62,000 nucleotides of DNA from Glandiceps talaboti (Eukaryota > Hemichordata > Enteropneusta > Spengelidae), in the NCBI RefSeq assembly GCF_964340395.1, contig NC_135563.1, forward strand, positions 20,349,651 through 20,411,650. Reading direction: 5' to 3'. Made by a program: the position numbers and the translations under genes. The notes below the pieces were generated by a model that searched no databases, was not told the origin of the DNA, and saw only the letters and a list, made by a program, of their open reading frames with translations. This document shows positions 26,635 through 37,230 of the stretch, one piece after another. The first letter of the stretch is position 1; each line of letters opens with the position of its first letter.

Positions 26635-28873
26635 ACTTAATGTCAAAATCTGCCAAACCGATTGCCTTGGTATATGTTGGTGACATTTCTCATAGTGTGT
26701 AGATGGGAAATTGTACAAATGAAATGATAGCGTGGGCTTTGGGTTAAAAATGTGATATTCGGTATAAAAGATTTAAAATAAAAAACCACTGGTCAGATTA
26801 CTCTGAAATGTAGTGGAGTGATCCCAGCAGTGGAATTCAAATTAGCTCTAAAATATGTCATTTTGATCAGAAATCGTTCATTCAGAAATCACTTGGCACA
26901 CAAGGCTGAAATTTCGTGGAGATGTTTTCAGGGGTGCAGATGAAAAACTATTCAGGACCTCAACCAGAGGATCTCATTGATTCGCAAATTGGGTTAAAAT
27001 GGGAAGTTTAGTCAAAAACTTATTTCTAAAAAACTACTTGGTGGATGGGGCTGAAATTTGGTGGAATGTTTCTAGAAGTGTTATTCTGCATATGTTGTTT
27101 AAAAAAACATCGACCCAGTTGGCCCTAGCAACCATGACCATGCCCTTAGAAAACGCCAAATGCCTGTATATTTTGTAACAACATAACAATAACAAGATTA
27201 TTCTGTGGGTAAGTAAGTAAATGCTCAAAAAATGTATGCAAATAATTATGCCTAAAACAAGACCACTTTTATAGCAAGAACTCGTTATGGGTTATCACTT
27301 CTTCCATCTTTGATCATGCGTGCTTGATTGACAATCCAACACTCAGAGTCCAAACCTTAGTATGTTCAAATCAAAAGCACATATGTCGATTCTGGTCTTT
27401 AGGGTGTGTCCTTACTCAAATAATCTAAATTTTATTTCAAATTCCTCGTATTTAAATACTTGATACGTATAACTACATCTTTACTCTCATTGGTTGCTTG
27501 CTCTTTGTAAATTTCGAATCTGTTGGCCGATATCAATTAATGTAAATTGCTATCTTGTTATTTGAATCATGGGAAAACATGAGTAAAAATGGGTAGCATT
27601 TACAATTCAAACTAACGTCAATTTCCGTCTCAGCCCATCTAATTGTAATAATTTCAAGTGAATAGTGCCATAAGCACGATATTGACAACTCTTTGAAATT
27701 CTGCTAAATCAATCATTATCCCGTTCTCAAATGCTATGGATAGCAGATGTAAAGGCATAAATGTCAATCAATATCCCGTTCTCAAATGCTATGGATAGCA
27801 GATGTAAAGGCAAAAATTTAAATTTGATCGTAAGTTTTGCAAATTTAGATTTTGAACACTTATACTTACATTATGATCCAGAGTACCTGATTCACTGTCT
27901 TCTATACCTAAATGCAGGCAAAATATGTGGTCCGAACAGTGTTGAAGAAGAACGAAGTCTTTGTGTTGATGATGATGCAGTTAAGAATCAGCTTCATGGG
28001 GCTGAAGCAATTCCGAAATCGGTTAGTATTAGCAAACTATGCCAGTAAGCCTCATACTGTAAGTGTATTTCTACTCAATACATTGTAAAGCCCAGATAAA
28101 TTGATAAATCGATATTCTGTAATAGATATGTGATGATAATAATTATTGAACATGTTGATCAGGTCTCTAAAATGATAATTGTGATATTTGGGTTGGAGTG
28201 GCAGAGGAATTACATAAACTATCACTGATTATACAATTCACCGGCCAGGTTCAACAATAAATATGGAATACATATATAAATTGAAGGACCTTATTTTTCA
28301 CACCAATTAACATTTAATGTATGGGATTATGTTGTCAACGAAAATTTGTCTTTTCTCAGGTTGCAGCATGGAAGCGGAATAGTGTGAGGATAGCATTGGT
28401 ACTTTTGACCGCCATCATGGCTATTTTACTGAACGACTCATTTTCTTATGTGGTCGCATTTGCAGGTAAGTTTATGTGTATGTGTATCCATATACGGAGT
28501 GTATATTATGCATTCTGTAGACATACATGGTTCTAAAGATCATTTGCATCTCACTAACGAACATAAAGTTGATGGACATGAAATGCACGTGCATGTCATA
28601 CGCTTAACATTCCATGATGATATCCTATGCAACCATTGGATAAGAACAACAAGGAGTTATTAGAGGCCTATGACATGTTCTAATTCACAATAATTTCACC
28701 ATAACTTCATCAAGTTAGTATAGATACTTAGCACTGATGTCATATTGGAATACATTTCCTTTCAAAACCCCTTCAATGAATTAGTCAGTTGTTAGGCACA
28801 TAGTTGCTATCTGTTCTGCAAAACTTTGCCAAGCAGTCACAATGTCTTTATATCATGCTGCCACATCAGGAGA

Positions 28874-28935
<62 letters not shown>

Positions 28936-29621
28936 GAAAGAGATCTTGCTAGTCTTAGGGAGCTAAAGTATAAAATATATCATTGCATATGTGCTTAATA
29001 AAGTATCTCTATCAGTATCCGTTTCTTCTGACGCACTTAAACAGATACAATTAAACAAAGTGAGTGGTTTACATGTAAGACCCTGACTAGTTTTCGTCTT
29101 GTTCACAGAGCATCATCAGGTCGACCCATTTTATGATATTGATCGCCACTTTAGCTATCTTACTGGTGTATGACTATCTGGCCTGTGAATGATATCACTG
29201 AGTAGACTATTTATTTACTGTTTGTTTCGTTGCATTTCGTCTCGTTTCGCTGAATACCTTAAGCCTTGTTTCGTTTCTTTTCGTTTCGTTTCGTTTCGCT
29301 GAATACCACAAGCCTGGTTTCGTTTCGTTTCGTTTCGCTGATTACCATAAGCCCTGTATTCGCGATAACTAGAAGAGATTTCAATGAACGTGATCATCAA
29401 ATCACATATTATTCTTGTTTTTATTAACAGGTTCGACGGGTGGTGTGATGATTGGCCTTATTTTACCGAGCGTGTTCTACCTGAAGTTACAATGGAACCA
29501 GACAAGTCTACAAATTAAAGTCCTGCATTTCGTTATAATCATAGTGTGTACAACTCTTGGATTGATATGTACTGTTCTTGTTATAAAAGAGGTTGTGTAT
29601 TTGAAACTTAACGGACAATAA
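15513..29621 (+). CDS. AAAP-family amino-acid transporter A (576 aa, eight exons)
   Basis: Exons: 15513-15535, 17040-17166, 18522-19317, 19867-19964, 26182-26467, 27918-28021, 28360-28465, 29431-29621. All introns are GT-AG and the phases join into one frame. Family evidence is the first helix block ([20 protein letters not shown], the PFG/sG region of Aa_trans), [25 protein letters not shown], and the final [20 protein letters not shown]. These proteins (SLC36/AVT type) move amino acids with H+ or Na+ across plasma, vesicle or lysosomal membranes; substrate cannot be read. The TM3-TM4 loop (about residues 152-268) is unusually long and has two N-glycosylation sequons (about 165 and 187) and seven Asp (258-264). 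Intron 4 holds the 5.6-kb inverted-repeat element. Tandem with B and C. Start: MDDESRKG, kept in all three copies in good Kozak context. Confidence 0.87.
16288..16690 (+). repeat. Dispersed repeat, copy i (intron 1 of transporter A)
   Basis: A repeat with a G-rich/C-rich head (ctgcggtcagaatttatggc, gagaaaatattttagtcaaa, aattttcgtagtcccccccc) and a tail with atggtacactatgttaaaat, agtggcaatcgacttcactg and tatacaactgtatggctata. Matching blocks occur at 17.59-18.14 kb (reverse), 22.96-23.40 kb (forward) and 60.79-61.22 kb (reverse). A (CA)n tract (16432-16480) has expanded inside this copy. No coding capacity is seen, so it is a non-autonomous element of unknown class. Confidence 0.7.
17300..17545. 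repeat. GACA/GAGA composite microsatellite in intron 2 of transporter A
   Basis: Interspersed AGAC, GAGA and ACGG units, with about 13 consecutive GACA units at 17401-17457, then a short GT tract. Open frames across it are repeat artefacts. Confidence 0.95.
17590..18140 (-). repeat. Dispersed repeat, copy ii, inverted (intron 2 of transporter A)
   Basis: Shares atggctttcaataatgt and atggcctcctt with copy iv near 60.97 kb. Its tgaagtcgattgacattgtt and gtagtgtaccata blocks are the reverse complement of copy i. Its stretch at 17876-17965 is the reverse complement of 23225-23310 in copy iii. Together with copy i it brackets exon 2 in inverted orientation. Confidence 0.7.
19499..19549. repeat. 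(GTCT)n / (GT)n microsatellite in intron 3 of transporter A
   Basis: Four GTCT units followed by about 17 GT units, shortly after exon 3. Transporters B and C also have expanded G/T/A repeats at this point in intron 3. Confidence 0.95.
20228..20393 (+). repeat. Degenerate minisatellite, left part (intron 4 of transporter A)
   Basis: Diverged units of the pattern cacatgggttaatttgcttgcaacact, related to the 44-bp minisatellite in intron 4 of transporters B and C. The array stops at the inverted-repeat element and resumes after it (25988-26090), so the element inserted into the minisatellite. Confidence 0.7.
20394..21143 (+). repeat. Left 750-bp terminal inverted repeat
   Basis: Pairs with 25238-25987. 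It is AT-rich and built of degenerate repeats of about 21 bp with the theme (g)acaaaacattaatttnttg. The short open frames seen in this arm recur in the other arm on the opposite strand, which is the simplest view of the near-identity. Confidence 0.93.
21152..21234. repeat. (GTCT)n microsatellite
   Basis: About 20 CTGT units directly inside the left arm of the inverted-repeat element, ending at the 3' tail of the L2/CR1-like fragment. Confidence 0.95.
21237..22180 (-). mobile_element. Degenerate L2/CR1/Jockey-type non-LTR retrotransposon fragment
   Basis: Read on the minus strand, the fragment contains reverse-transcriptase motifs: CVLSPTLF near 22080-22105 and FADDMALVR near 22002-22028. A C-terminal region follows (21860-21372: [20 protein letters not shown], then [15 protein letters not shown] and [13 protein letters not shown]) that is typical of this clade. 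The 3' end is a TTGAA-type tandem tail (21237-21268), and a short AATAAAG-like context precedes it. In-frame stops and at least one frameshift separate the motifs, so it is dead. The 5' end is not defined and may extend slightly beyond 22180. Confidence 0.8.
22960..23400 (+). repeat. Dispersed repeat, copy iii (inside the inverted-repeat element)
   Basis: Contains ggctacggttagaatttacg, gagaaaatattttggtcaaa, atggtacactgcattaaaat, agtgacaatccacttcagcg and tacattgggctgtaacctac. These match copies i, ii (reverse) and iv (reverse). No coding potential. Confidence 0.7.
23432..24140. repeat. Large composite microsatellite (GA, GGAC, GCCA, GACA, CATA)
   Basis: About 700 bp of successive simple repeats: (GA)n, GGAC/GGCC/GCCA units, then alternating blocks of (AGAC)n and (ATAC)n. 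The block at about 23,690-23,760 recurs at 23,990-24,050 (agaagagacagagggagaga), so the array has also duplicated at a higher order. The long open frames on both strands are artefacts. Confidence 0.97.
24141..24284. other. Unique island between two microsatellites
   Basis: About 140 bp with ttgaaaaagaatatttattc immediately followed by gaaacgtcggatttaacagc. The phrase "...cgaaacgtcgg..." after a GAAAAAG/GAAGA motif is common near the 3' ends of certain retroelements in animals, Penelope-like elements among them. This fragment may be such a tail. No enzyme domain is present. Confidence 0.35.
24285..24596. repeat. (ATAC)n / (AGAC)n microsatellite
   Basis: About 100 bp of CATA units, then about 200 bp of GACA units with a short gatagagacaggcaggcagg phrase that also occurs at 23,820. 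This is a second copy of the neighbouring composite array. Confidence 0.97.
25238..25987 (-). repeat. Right 750-bp terminal inverted repeat
   Basis: Reverse complement of 20394-21143 with a few substitutions, for example tttagag against the ctataaa of the left arm. It ends gtcacctgtgggccaccgta, followed by CATATG. Confidence 0.93.
26517..26630. repeat. (GTCT)n / (GT)n microsatellite in intron 5 of transporter A
   Basis: CTGT units, then a CT block, then about 24 GT units, starting 50 bp after exon 5. Confidence 0.95.
27708..27818 (+). repeat. Tandem duplication of about 55 bp in intron 5 of transporter A
   Basis: tatcccgttctcaaatgcta ... gcagatgtaaaggca occurs twice in succession (from about 27718 and from about 27771). 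The homologous position in B (about 39170) and C (about 50910) has a single related copy, so this duplication is specific to A. Confidence 0.85.
28876..28931. repeat. (GTT)n trinucleotide array in intron 7 of transporter A
   Basis: About 18 consecutive TTG units. Confidence 0.95.
29222..29350 (+). repeat. (TTTCG)n array with interspersed cgctgaatacc units
   Basis: TTTCG/TTTCT pentamers separated by three copies of cgctgaatacc...aagcc (29249, 29297 and, diverged, 29336). Located in intron 7 of transporter A shortly before exon 8. Confidence 0.85.
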
Positions 29622-30812
29622 CAGTTAATGTATTGCAGAACATATTATTATTTCGCACGCATGCGATACTGAGCATGATAGGAACGCATAGTTATCCAAG
29701 AAACCCGAAGGTAGATTTGGATACAGCGATCTTAAATGACATAAGTTGTATTTTGAAATAGTGGGGAAGTTTGTTGTTTAGCGTTTATCCATCATCACAC
29801 GAATGAATGATCTATATTAATCAACTCCCGTGATTTAAGTAAAGTTTGTCTAAATGTGAAAATCAGTTACAGTACTTTGTATGCCAAATACAGCAAGTAC
29901 TGTGAAAGCCCACAACAAGGCAGTCAGTGCAGATCTTACACAAGCACCTAATAAATCCTGCAGCTGTAGAGATCGTAAACAATTTCCTCTCCACGACAAT
30001 TGCCTATCAACCAAGGTAATAAATTATATACAGCGCACAAGTCACATCAAATAACAAACACAAAACTGTACTTACATTATATTTAATGATCAATTTATGC
30101 CCCTAGAGACACAAGAAAGAAATTACGTCAGATAGTGACTTTCAAAGTTGTGTAGATCCGGCCTGTATATGTAAATCTATACCGTCTTTATTACGATGAT
30201 AAATAGAAATTTGCCTACAGGAAATTTTAACCCACCATCATATTCAAAAGATGTGTTAAAGGATAGTAAAGTGGCAGCTTTGAAAAATAAGGTATGTTTA
30301 TTTACTTTGTAGAATAGGATACCTGAATGGGTTGGCGGCAATAAATTGATACTGATATATAGTGAAGAGCAAGAAAATATATAATGGCTCACGGCTCATA
30401 CATATATTAAATGCTGTTACATTAATGATTTCCACAACGTTTGTAGGTATGGCAAACAGTAATCCGAGGTTTTGTCAATCCTGATAATTTGAACGTGATT
30501 CTCTTAAAACAGTTTTGATGGTCATGAAGCCTAGCAATAGTTTCCTTGTTATCTCAAAATATATATGGAAGAATAGTAGATTTGGCAACACTTTCTTTGC
30601 AAATTACATAATATATATTCAGGGAGTAACTATTGTATTTTTAAAATTTCCGAATTGACGTCGCACGAAAGATTCAATTTGGTTTTAAGATTTCTAGTGG
30701 ATATAAAAGAAAATGTTCATTAATTCTAGAATGCTTTGATAGTGGTAAGTCTGTTGATAACATTGGTTTGTTTTCTATATTTACCATTCGAGCATTTGTT
30801 AAGTTTCAAAAA

Positions 30813-31023
30813 ACTTACAACCGAGATGATAGTGTTATTTGTACCTGTGACAGCATTCCAACTGTTAAAACTTACAACCGAGATGATAGTGTTATTTGTA
30901 CCTGTGACAGCATTCCAACTGTTAAAACTTACAACCGAGATGATAGTGTTATCTGTACCCGTGACATCATTCCAACTGTTAAAACTTACAGCCGAAGTGA
31001 TAGTCTTATTTGTACCTGTGGCA
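30813..31023 (+). repeat. 57-bp tandem repeat, four units
   Basis: Units start at 30813, 30870, 30927 and 30984 (acttacaaccgagatgatag ... gcattccaactgttaaa). The length of 57 bp is 19 codons, so all frames show periodic peptide artefacts. The matching place after transporter B (about 41718-41816) has only two units. A palindromic ctgagtgagtcactcag tract follows. Confidence 0.93.
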
Positions 31024-32541
31024 GGCGACTGAGTGAGTCACTCAGTGACTGAGATATTAACACCAAGACAAGTTTCAGGGTATGGCCTGCTATTTGAGAT
31101 AGTAACACCAACACTCTGGGTGTTGAGAGCTTATTGAGGTAGTACAGTTTCTTGAGATATTAACACAAGTCTCTCGGATAATTATATCACTGCATCCTGA
31201 TCTTTGATTTTCACTTTTTAACTTGTGCCTGCAATAAAATCAATTGTTTTTCTTGTCGACTATCGATGTCTGCAGTTTTAATGTGTTAACTTAGAAAAAC
31301 TAGTGATCCGTGTTTATATGCAATGACTGGTTAATGCTGCGACTGGACAAAATTGTTTCTTGTGTACGAGTTTAAGTGAACGGGAACACACACTATTTTT
31401 GTTCACAAAATGTACACACAGACTAGGAAAGGATTTGACTGGACAAAACTGCTTCTTGCACACAATTAAAGTAACTGGTATCGTAAATAAGTTCAAAACT
31501 ATACTAATGTCCGTAAACTATATTCACATTTATCTTTTGTTGAACTCTCAAGCATTTCAGGTTTGATTCAAATAACTAGGGTTCAGCCCAAAGGCTAACT
31601 TCAGGTGTAACTGCATTAAATTTATTATTACTATTTGTGTAATCAATAATATTGGAGTGGAATTTCACTGTCGCGACCGTGTTATGTGACAAAAGAAGTG
31701 CAAAACAAGCACACTATCAACTTTCCTATAGGTCTCAATGCTAACCAGACTACCTACTGTATAGTGTTGTCATTATGACGTCAAACATATATTTTTATGG
31801 TACGTTTATGCTGTCATTTCAAATACATACCTTATGAGAGACGGAAGTGGCTGGCATTTTCACAAACGACGATGTTGTAACAGTCATTGAACTGTTTCAA
31901 ATCACATGGCAGTAGTCCCTGGCACCCCAGACTCCCTACCCAGACTATATCGCTTTGTGGGTCCCGCCACCAATCTATCTTCAATGTATTAAGTATATCC
32001 AAGTCTGAGCACGAATAAGCATGAGCGGGTACCATGACCTTCAAAAGGGATATTTCCCAGTACTCGTGTACATTTGTGCCATCCCTATGATTTCAAGGTG
32101 AAAGTGTGATTCGCTTGACACGTTTATTGTAGCAGAGATATTCAGTGTACTTCTATACACTGGACAACATTTCATATTGTTTTAAGTATGGCGGTGTGTT
32201 GTACTTCCATGCTTTAGCAAAGTGTCAAAGACAGAACTTTGACTTTTGTACAAGCTAATAACAAAATAGGGACCTTGAAAACGAGTTTCAATAATCCGAA
32301 ATTTAATTTGATGTTCGGAAAACCGACGTTCCTTCGACCGCGTGTGTATATGTTACACCCAGTCCGTGAAACTAAAGCTTGGGTGTATTGTGTCCATCGT
32401 TGAAGTATGCAGTAAGTAAATTAAATCATAGATCGCGATGTAAACAGGTAATTAACCATAGATGTCCATGCCGTAGCAATGTTAAATTATAGCTCAGACC
32501 ACTGATCTTTTATCATGGACAGTGGATGTGAAGGGTTGAAT

Positions 32542-32918
32542 CAGTGTTGCAGCCAGAGGGGGTTTTTGGGTTATTTGACACACATTTTTGGACCTGACCC
32601 ACAATTTCGGAAATGATGGGTCATAGATGACCCACACTAAAATTGTATGCAAATATGTTTAGCAATATGACCACGCCTATAGCAACAGCCAAATGATTGC
32701 GTATACTGCATAGATAACAACAGGGTTGGATAGACAACTGCATACTCATTTAGCAAATATCTAGCATGGATCAGCATATTTTTAAAAAACTGTACAGTTG
32801 TGCTACAACTCCATTGTCTCTTTTTTTATAATGTCCCAAAAAAATTTATGATGACCCAGAAAAATGAAAGTCTCGGGACACTATGTCCCACTCTTTCAAA
32901 AGGCTGGCTGCAACACTG
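32542..32918. mobile_element. 377-bp MITE with 15-bp perfect terminal inverted repeats
   Basis: Starts cagtgttgcagccag and ends ctggctgcaacactg, which are exact inverted repeats. GTTGAAT flanks it on both sides (32535-32541 and 32919-32925). The homologous flank of transporter C has one GTTGAAT at 43841-43847 and no insert, which is an exact empty site. The CAGTGTTG terminus resembles hAT-type ends, but those normally give 8-bp duplications, so the superfamily is left open. Its interior is related to 14500-14750. No coding capacity. Confidence 0.9.
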
Positions 32919-33088
32919 GTTGAATATACAATAAAGATGAAATATTTGCATTTTCAATGATTGAAATCAAGTATGTACATGACATGGGGATAATATCACA
33001 CAAAACATAATAGGTGTATTATCTATTATTAGTAATAGAGCTATGCACATATTCATGCCGTTTGGACAAACGCTAAAAAGGGCACAAA

Positions 33089-33424
33089 ATGGATGACGAA
33101 TCAAGGAAAGGGTAAGTTGTGTCCACATCTACCATAGTATAATTATTTGCATAAATCATATTTCTTTTAATAAAGGGATATATAGAGTTCTCTTTTCATC
33201 ATTTGTCAATGATGGCGTGTCACAGTGTCTGGTTAACGTACTGTCATGTAAATTTTCGCGGTTAGATAACGACGAACTCATACCTTTGTTTAGTATTTAG
33301 GCCATTATTCGTGCGTCGAATAATTACACACAACTTACAGAAAACGTCAATACATGAATAACATTCAAAACAAACAAATATTAAAACAATAGTGTACTCA
33401 GTAAGTTATGAGTTTAGTTAGCTG

Positions 33425-33464
<40 letters not shown>

Positions 33465-34812
33465 CAGTATTGTGGATAAAGGGTTTGACGTAGCTCGCCC
33501 TACGATTCCTGTATGCGTTCGTTTAATAAGTAATTGTTTGTAGCGACCTTGGTGATTAAGGTACGGAAAATGCTCACCAAAGCAAACACGCTATTAATGT
33601 TGTTCTTTTGTCTGATTTTATAAATTTCACACAGACGACGTCAGAAAATATCATCAATTTAGTTACAACGTATATGACAAAATATGCACAGTCGTGGTTT
33701 CTGAAATGACAATGACAATGACCGGTGGCCATGGATCAGTAAACCCCAACGTCTATGCTGAAATGTTCTTGCGGGTCTTAAGCAGATATGGAGCGAGCGC
33801 TGAAGTCTTGAAACGAATTTGCATCTCATTGATTAGACCCTGCCCAGAATTTTCATGTATAGCTTGGCAAGGGTGGCTTACAGAGAAATTCTATTAACAT
33901 CGGAGTGTGTGCAGAAAAGAACCTTGTGTATAATTTTGCCATTTGTACAAAGCACTATCGTATTGATGGTTTAGAAGAAAAGCTTACGAATATTTGTCAC
34001 CAATTTGGATAGTTGTATATGTACACGTGTGTGAAATTAAGGGGAACCTACTCTTGGTCATAAGGACCGACAGGTGGAAAAATATTGTTTCCTTATACAC
34101 AGGAAACCGGTGGTTTATGACCCATACCTACATCTACCCCCCCCCCCCATAAAGATCCAATTATTTTGAATTTTATCATGATACAACATTTCGTGTTTTG
34201 TTGTAATCCAATAAGAAAGTACAATGAATAGTTTAATATCCACCATTATAATTTCAAATTATTCCATTGATATAATCTCACATTATATCTCTTTGTCACA
34301 AATGCTTAGCATTTGTGTGTTTGACACGCATACAATCTTTTTTCATGAAATGCATAGCATTAAATTTGAGGGTTTTATCGAGAATTTACTTTAAAACAGA
34401 ACACATTTAGATGCGTCAGTTTGAGGTGACAAATGTTTTCAACTACAAACTTCTTCAAAGCATCCCGCTATCCACAATGTTATAATTTCGTGTGGTGTTC
34501 GAGACCACACAAAATTATGGTCAGTCATGTTTTTTTAATTAGGTGGATAAGCACAAAAAGGCATGATTGTGCACTTCGAGGTAAAATTGTGAAACTTGCC
34601 ATATATTTACCCCATTCCTTCCTCATCATTTTCTTATATAATGGCAATTGAACAGCTCCCTCATACGGCGTACAGCGACACCTACAGGTCATGTAGTATG
34701 TTGGCCTTTGCAACCAGCGGTGTGTCAAGATGTTGGTTTTGTGTATCCATAACAGTGTGTTAACGCTTTTTATCCTCATGGTTTACCATTACTTTTATTT
34801 GTTGTTGTTGTT

Positions 34813-34857
<45 letters not shown>

Positions 34858-36556
34858 AAAACTTCTACTACAGTTTTAAGATCTCTGTATTGATTGACTT
34901 TATTTGTCCAGACTTTTAACAATGTAACTACTTTAATTTGCCCACTGAGCGCCATTTTGAGTTGTCAATAAACGACTTGGCAATCAAAATTTTCCACCAC
35001 GTCAAGAGCCCATCTGTTCATGTACATTTAAACCTATAAAGCCCTAGCACACATTCTATGAAAATGTTATTCAATGACCTTCCATCTTTCAATAGTGGTA
35101 ATGGAGAGGGCCAGGTATGGATAATAAGCATAACCCCTCCCTTTGTTACATGAATCATATTTTTTTTATTTCACTTTCTTTCAATTTCAGAAGACAGACA
35201 CAGAGACCGGGATTGTTACTTATCTGTGCTGACTTTTTAAACTTGTTTAAAACATTTTTTGGTCTCTTTTACATCACAATACCATTTGGATTACGAAAGA
35301 GTGGAATAATTGTAAGCTATATTGTTATCTTGACTTTATATGGTGTTTTATATTTTCAAAGTTTCACAGAAAGCTGTAGACAATATCAGTATATGCAATA
35401 CTTGCGTTGTTTAGAAAGGAGAACTAAGAGCCTGTCAACATCGCGGACCTGTGATTCCGCCTCGCTTTTCATGTCTTCATTGAATCACTGTCCGTTCACC
35501 GGTTCTGCTTGATACATATACAACCATGTAGAAACCAAACTGCACATTCTACAGTTTAAGATAGCAAGATCGCAATTTCTTGGTACATTTGTCTAAATGA
35601 AATGGTTTTATAAACAGTCAGTGAACACTGTCATGAAACGGGCTGTAAATACCTGTACGGGGTACAGGAGGGTTACGCCCCATTCCACCCCACAGTATAA
35701 CATTTTGTGAAATTATAGTTGTTCGCGGGAGTCATTTCACGGCACCAAAATGACACGTACACTGATCTTATTGTTTTCCAAAACAGACACCATCCCCACC
35801 AAAAACAAGTTAAAATGACTGCCATAAATCAAACCCCAAACCATACCACAACCACCATCACCATCCACGATTAGACATTAGTACATCGTCGTATCATAAT
35901 ATATTGATTAATCCACATATTTCATTACAGCTTGGACTTCTCCAACTGATCATGGTAGCTAGCCTTTTTTATCACGCTTGTCTTGTAATCATCAAGTGTA
36001 AGAAAATTGTTGTTCAGAGATTGCAAGCAAATGCACCACCGAATGACGAAGAAAGTGATGAAGAAGCTCTGGAATATCTTGAAAGACAATTGACGTACAT
36101 GGATATAGCACAGTTTTCCTTTGGAAAAATTGGTAAAACAGTTATTGAAATCTCCCTGTGTGTATCCCAGTTTTCATTTTGTGTGGGATATTTAGTGTTT
36201 ATAGGCGGTATACTAACATCATTGTTCTGTATTGATCACCAACCAATACCCACGGAGACTCCAGCAGTAGTGAATGAAACCATGATTTCCTACAACCTTG
36301 CACAAAGTGGCCTAGATCCCAGTGGATGGAAGTTTGAAAATATATCAAATACTCTCACAGCAGCTGTTGTAAGAAGAAATTACATGAGTGGTATCGATGG
36401 AATTGTCACTAGGAAAGCAAACGATGACAAATCAAGTGAACGCATACAAGGCAATCTTAATATGAACGTTCCTGGTTCCTTTGACCTCAGCCTTGACGAT
36501 GCTTTACGACATAGTAACTTATTAGAGAGTAGTACAGACCAACCTGTTGATGATGG

Positions 36557-36617
<61 letters not shown>

Positions 36618-37192
36618 ACAAACAGATGTTATTTATGGATTTTGGTTCCATTGCCTATCCTAGCATTACTAGCATTTGTGCGGAACATTCGTTATCTTGG
36701 TATTATCAGTTGTGTGTCGTTACTTGCTGGTTTTGTTTCTTTTTTGCCCCTCATAGTTGCTCTGATAACAGGTAAATTGATCTTTCAAATGGTTGCTTGA
36801 CATTACAAGCTAAATTTATGTCTAATACCTCCAAGCCTACGTTTTAATATCAAATCAACTAACAGGTTAATCAATGATGCGGAATGTGTGTGGCGATATT
36901 AAGTGCAAAGGGTTTTATTAAAAGCTGGCGCCATCGTACCCGGATGTTGTACAAACAAAAACGCCATGCCCTCCACTTCGGGTGTGTGTGTGTGTGAGGG
37001 GGGGGGGGTGAGTGAGTCAGTGAGTGAGTCAGTGAGTGAGTCAGTGAGTGAGTCAGTGAGTGAGTCAGTGAGTGAGTGAGTCAGTGAGTGAGTCAGTGAG
37101 TGAGTCAGTGAGTGAGTGAGAGTGGGTGGGTGGGTGAGTGAGTCAGGGAGGGAGGGAGTGAGGGTGGGAGGGAGAGAGGGTGAGTGGGTGGG

Positions 37193-37230
<38 letters not shown>

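Larger units (their letters stand above)
29622..33088. other. Intergenic region A-B (duplication unit flank)
   Basis: No gene is seen. The region is largely collinear and very similar to 40366-44006 after transporter B, so it belongs to the tandem duplication. It includes a candidate AATAAA at 29950-29955, a 57-bp tandem repeat at 30813-31023, the MITE at 32542-32918, and, near its end, the conserved upstream region of transporter B. Confidence 0.75.

Noticed and set aside
30736-31052. 98-codon frame with a 19-residue repeat (LTTEMIVLFVPVTAFQLLK)
   Set aside because: It arises from the 57-bp tandem DNA repeat. A second frame is equally open and the homologous flank has fewer units.
33694-33897. 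67-codon frame in intron 1 of transporter B
   Set aside because: The homologous intron of C has indels that break it, which argues against a conserved coding exon.
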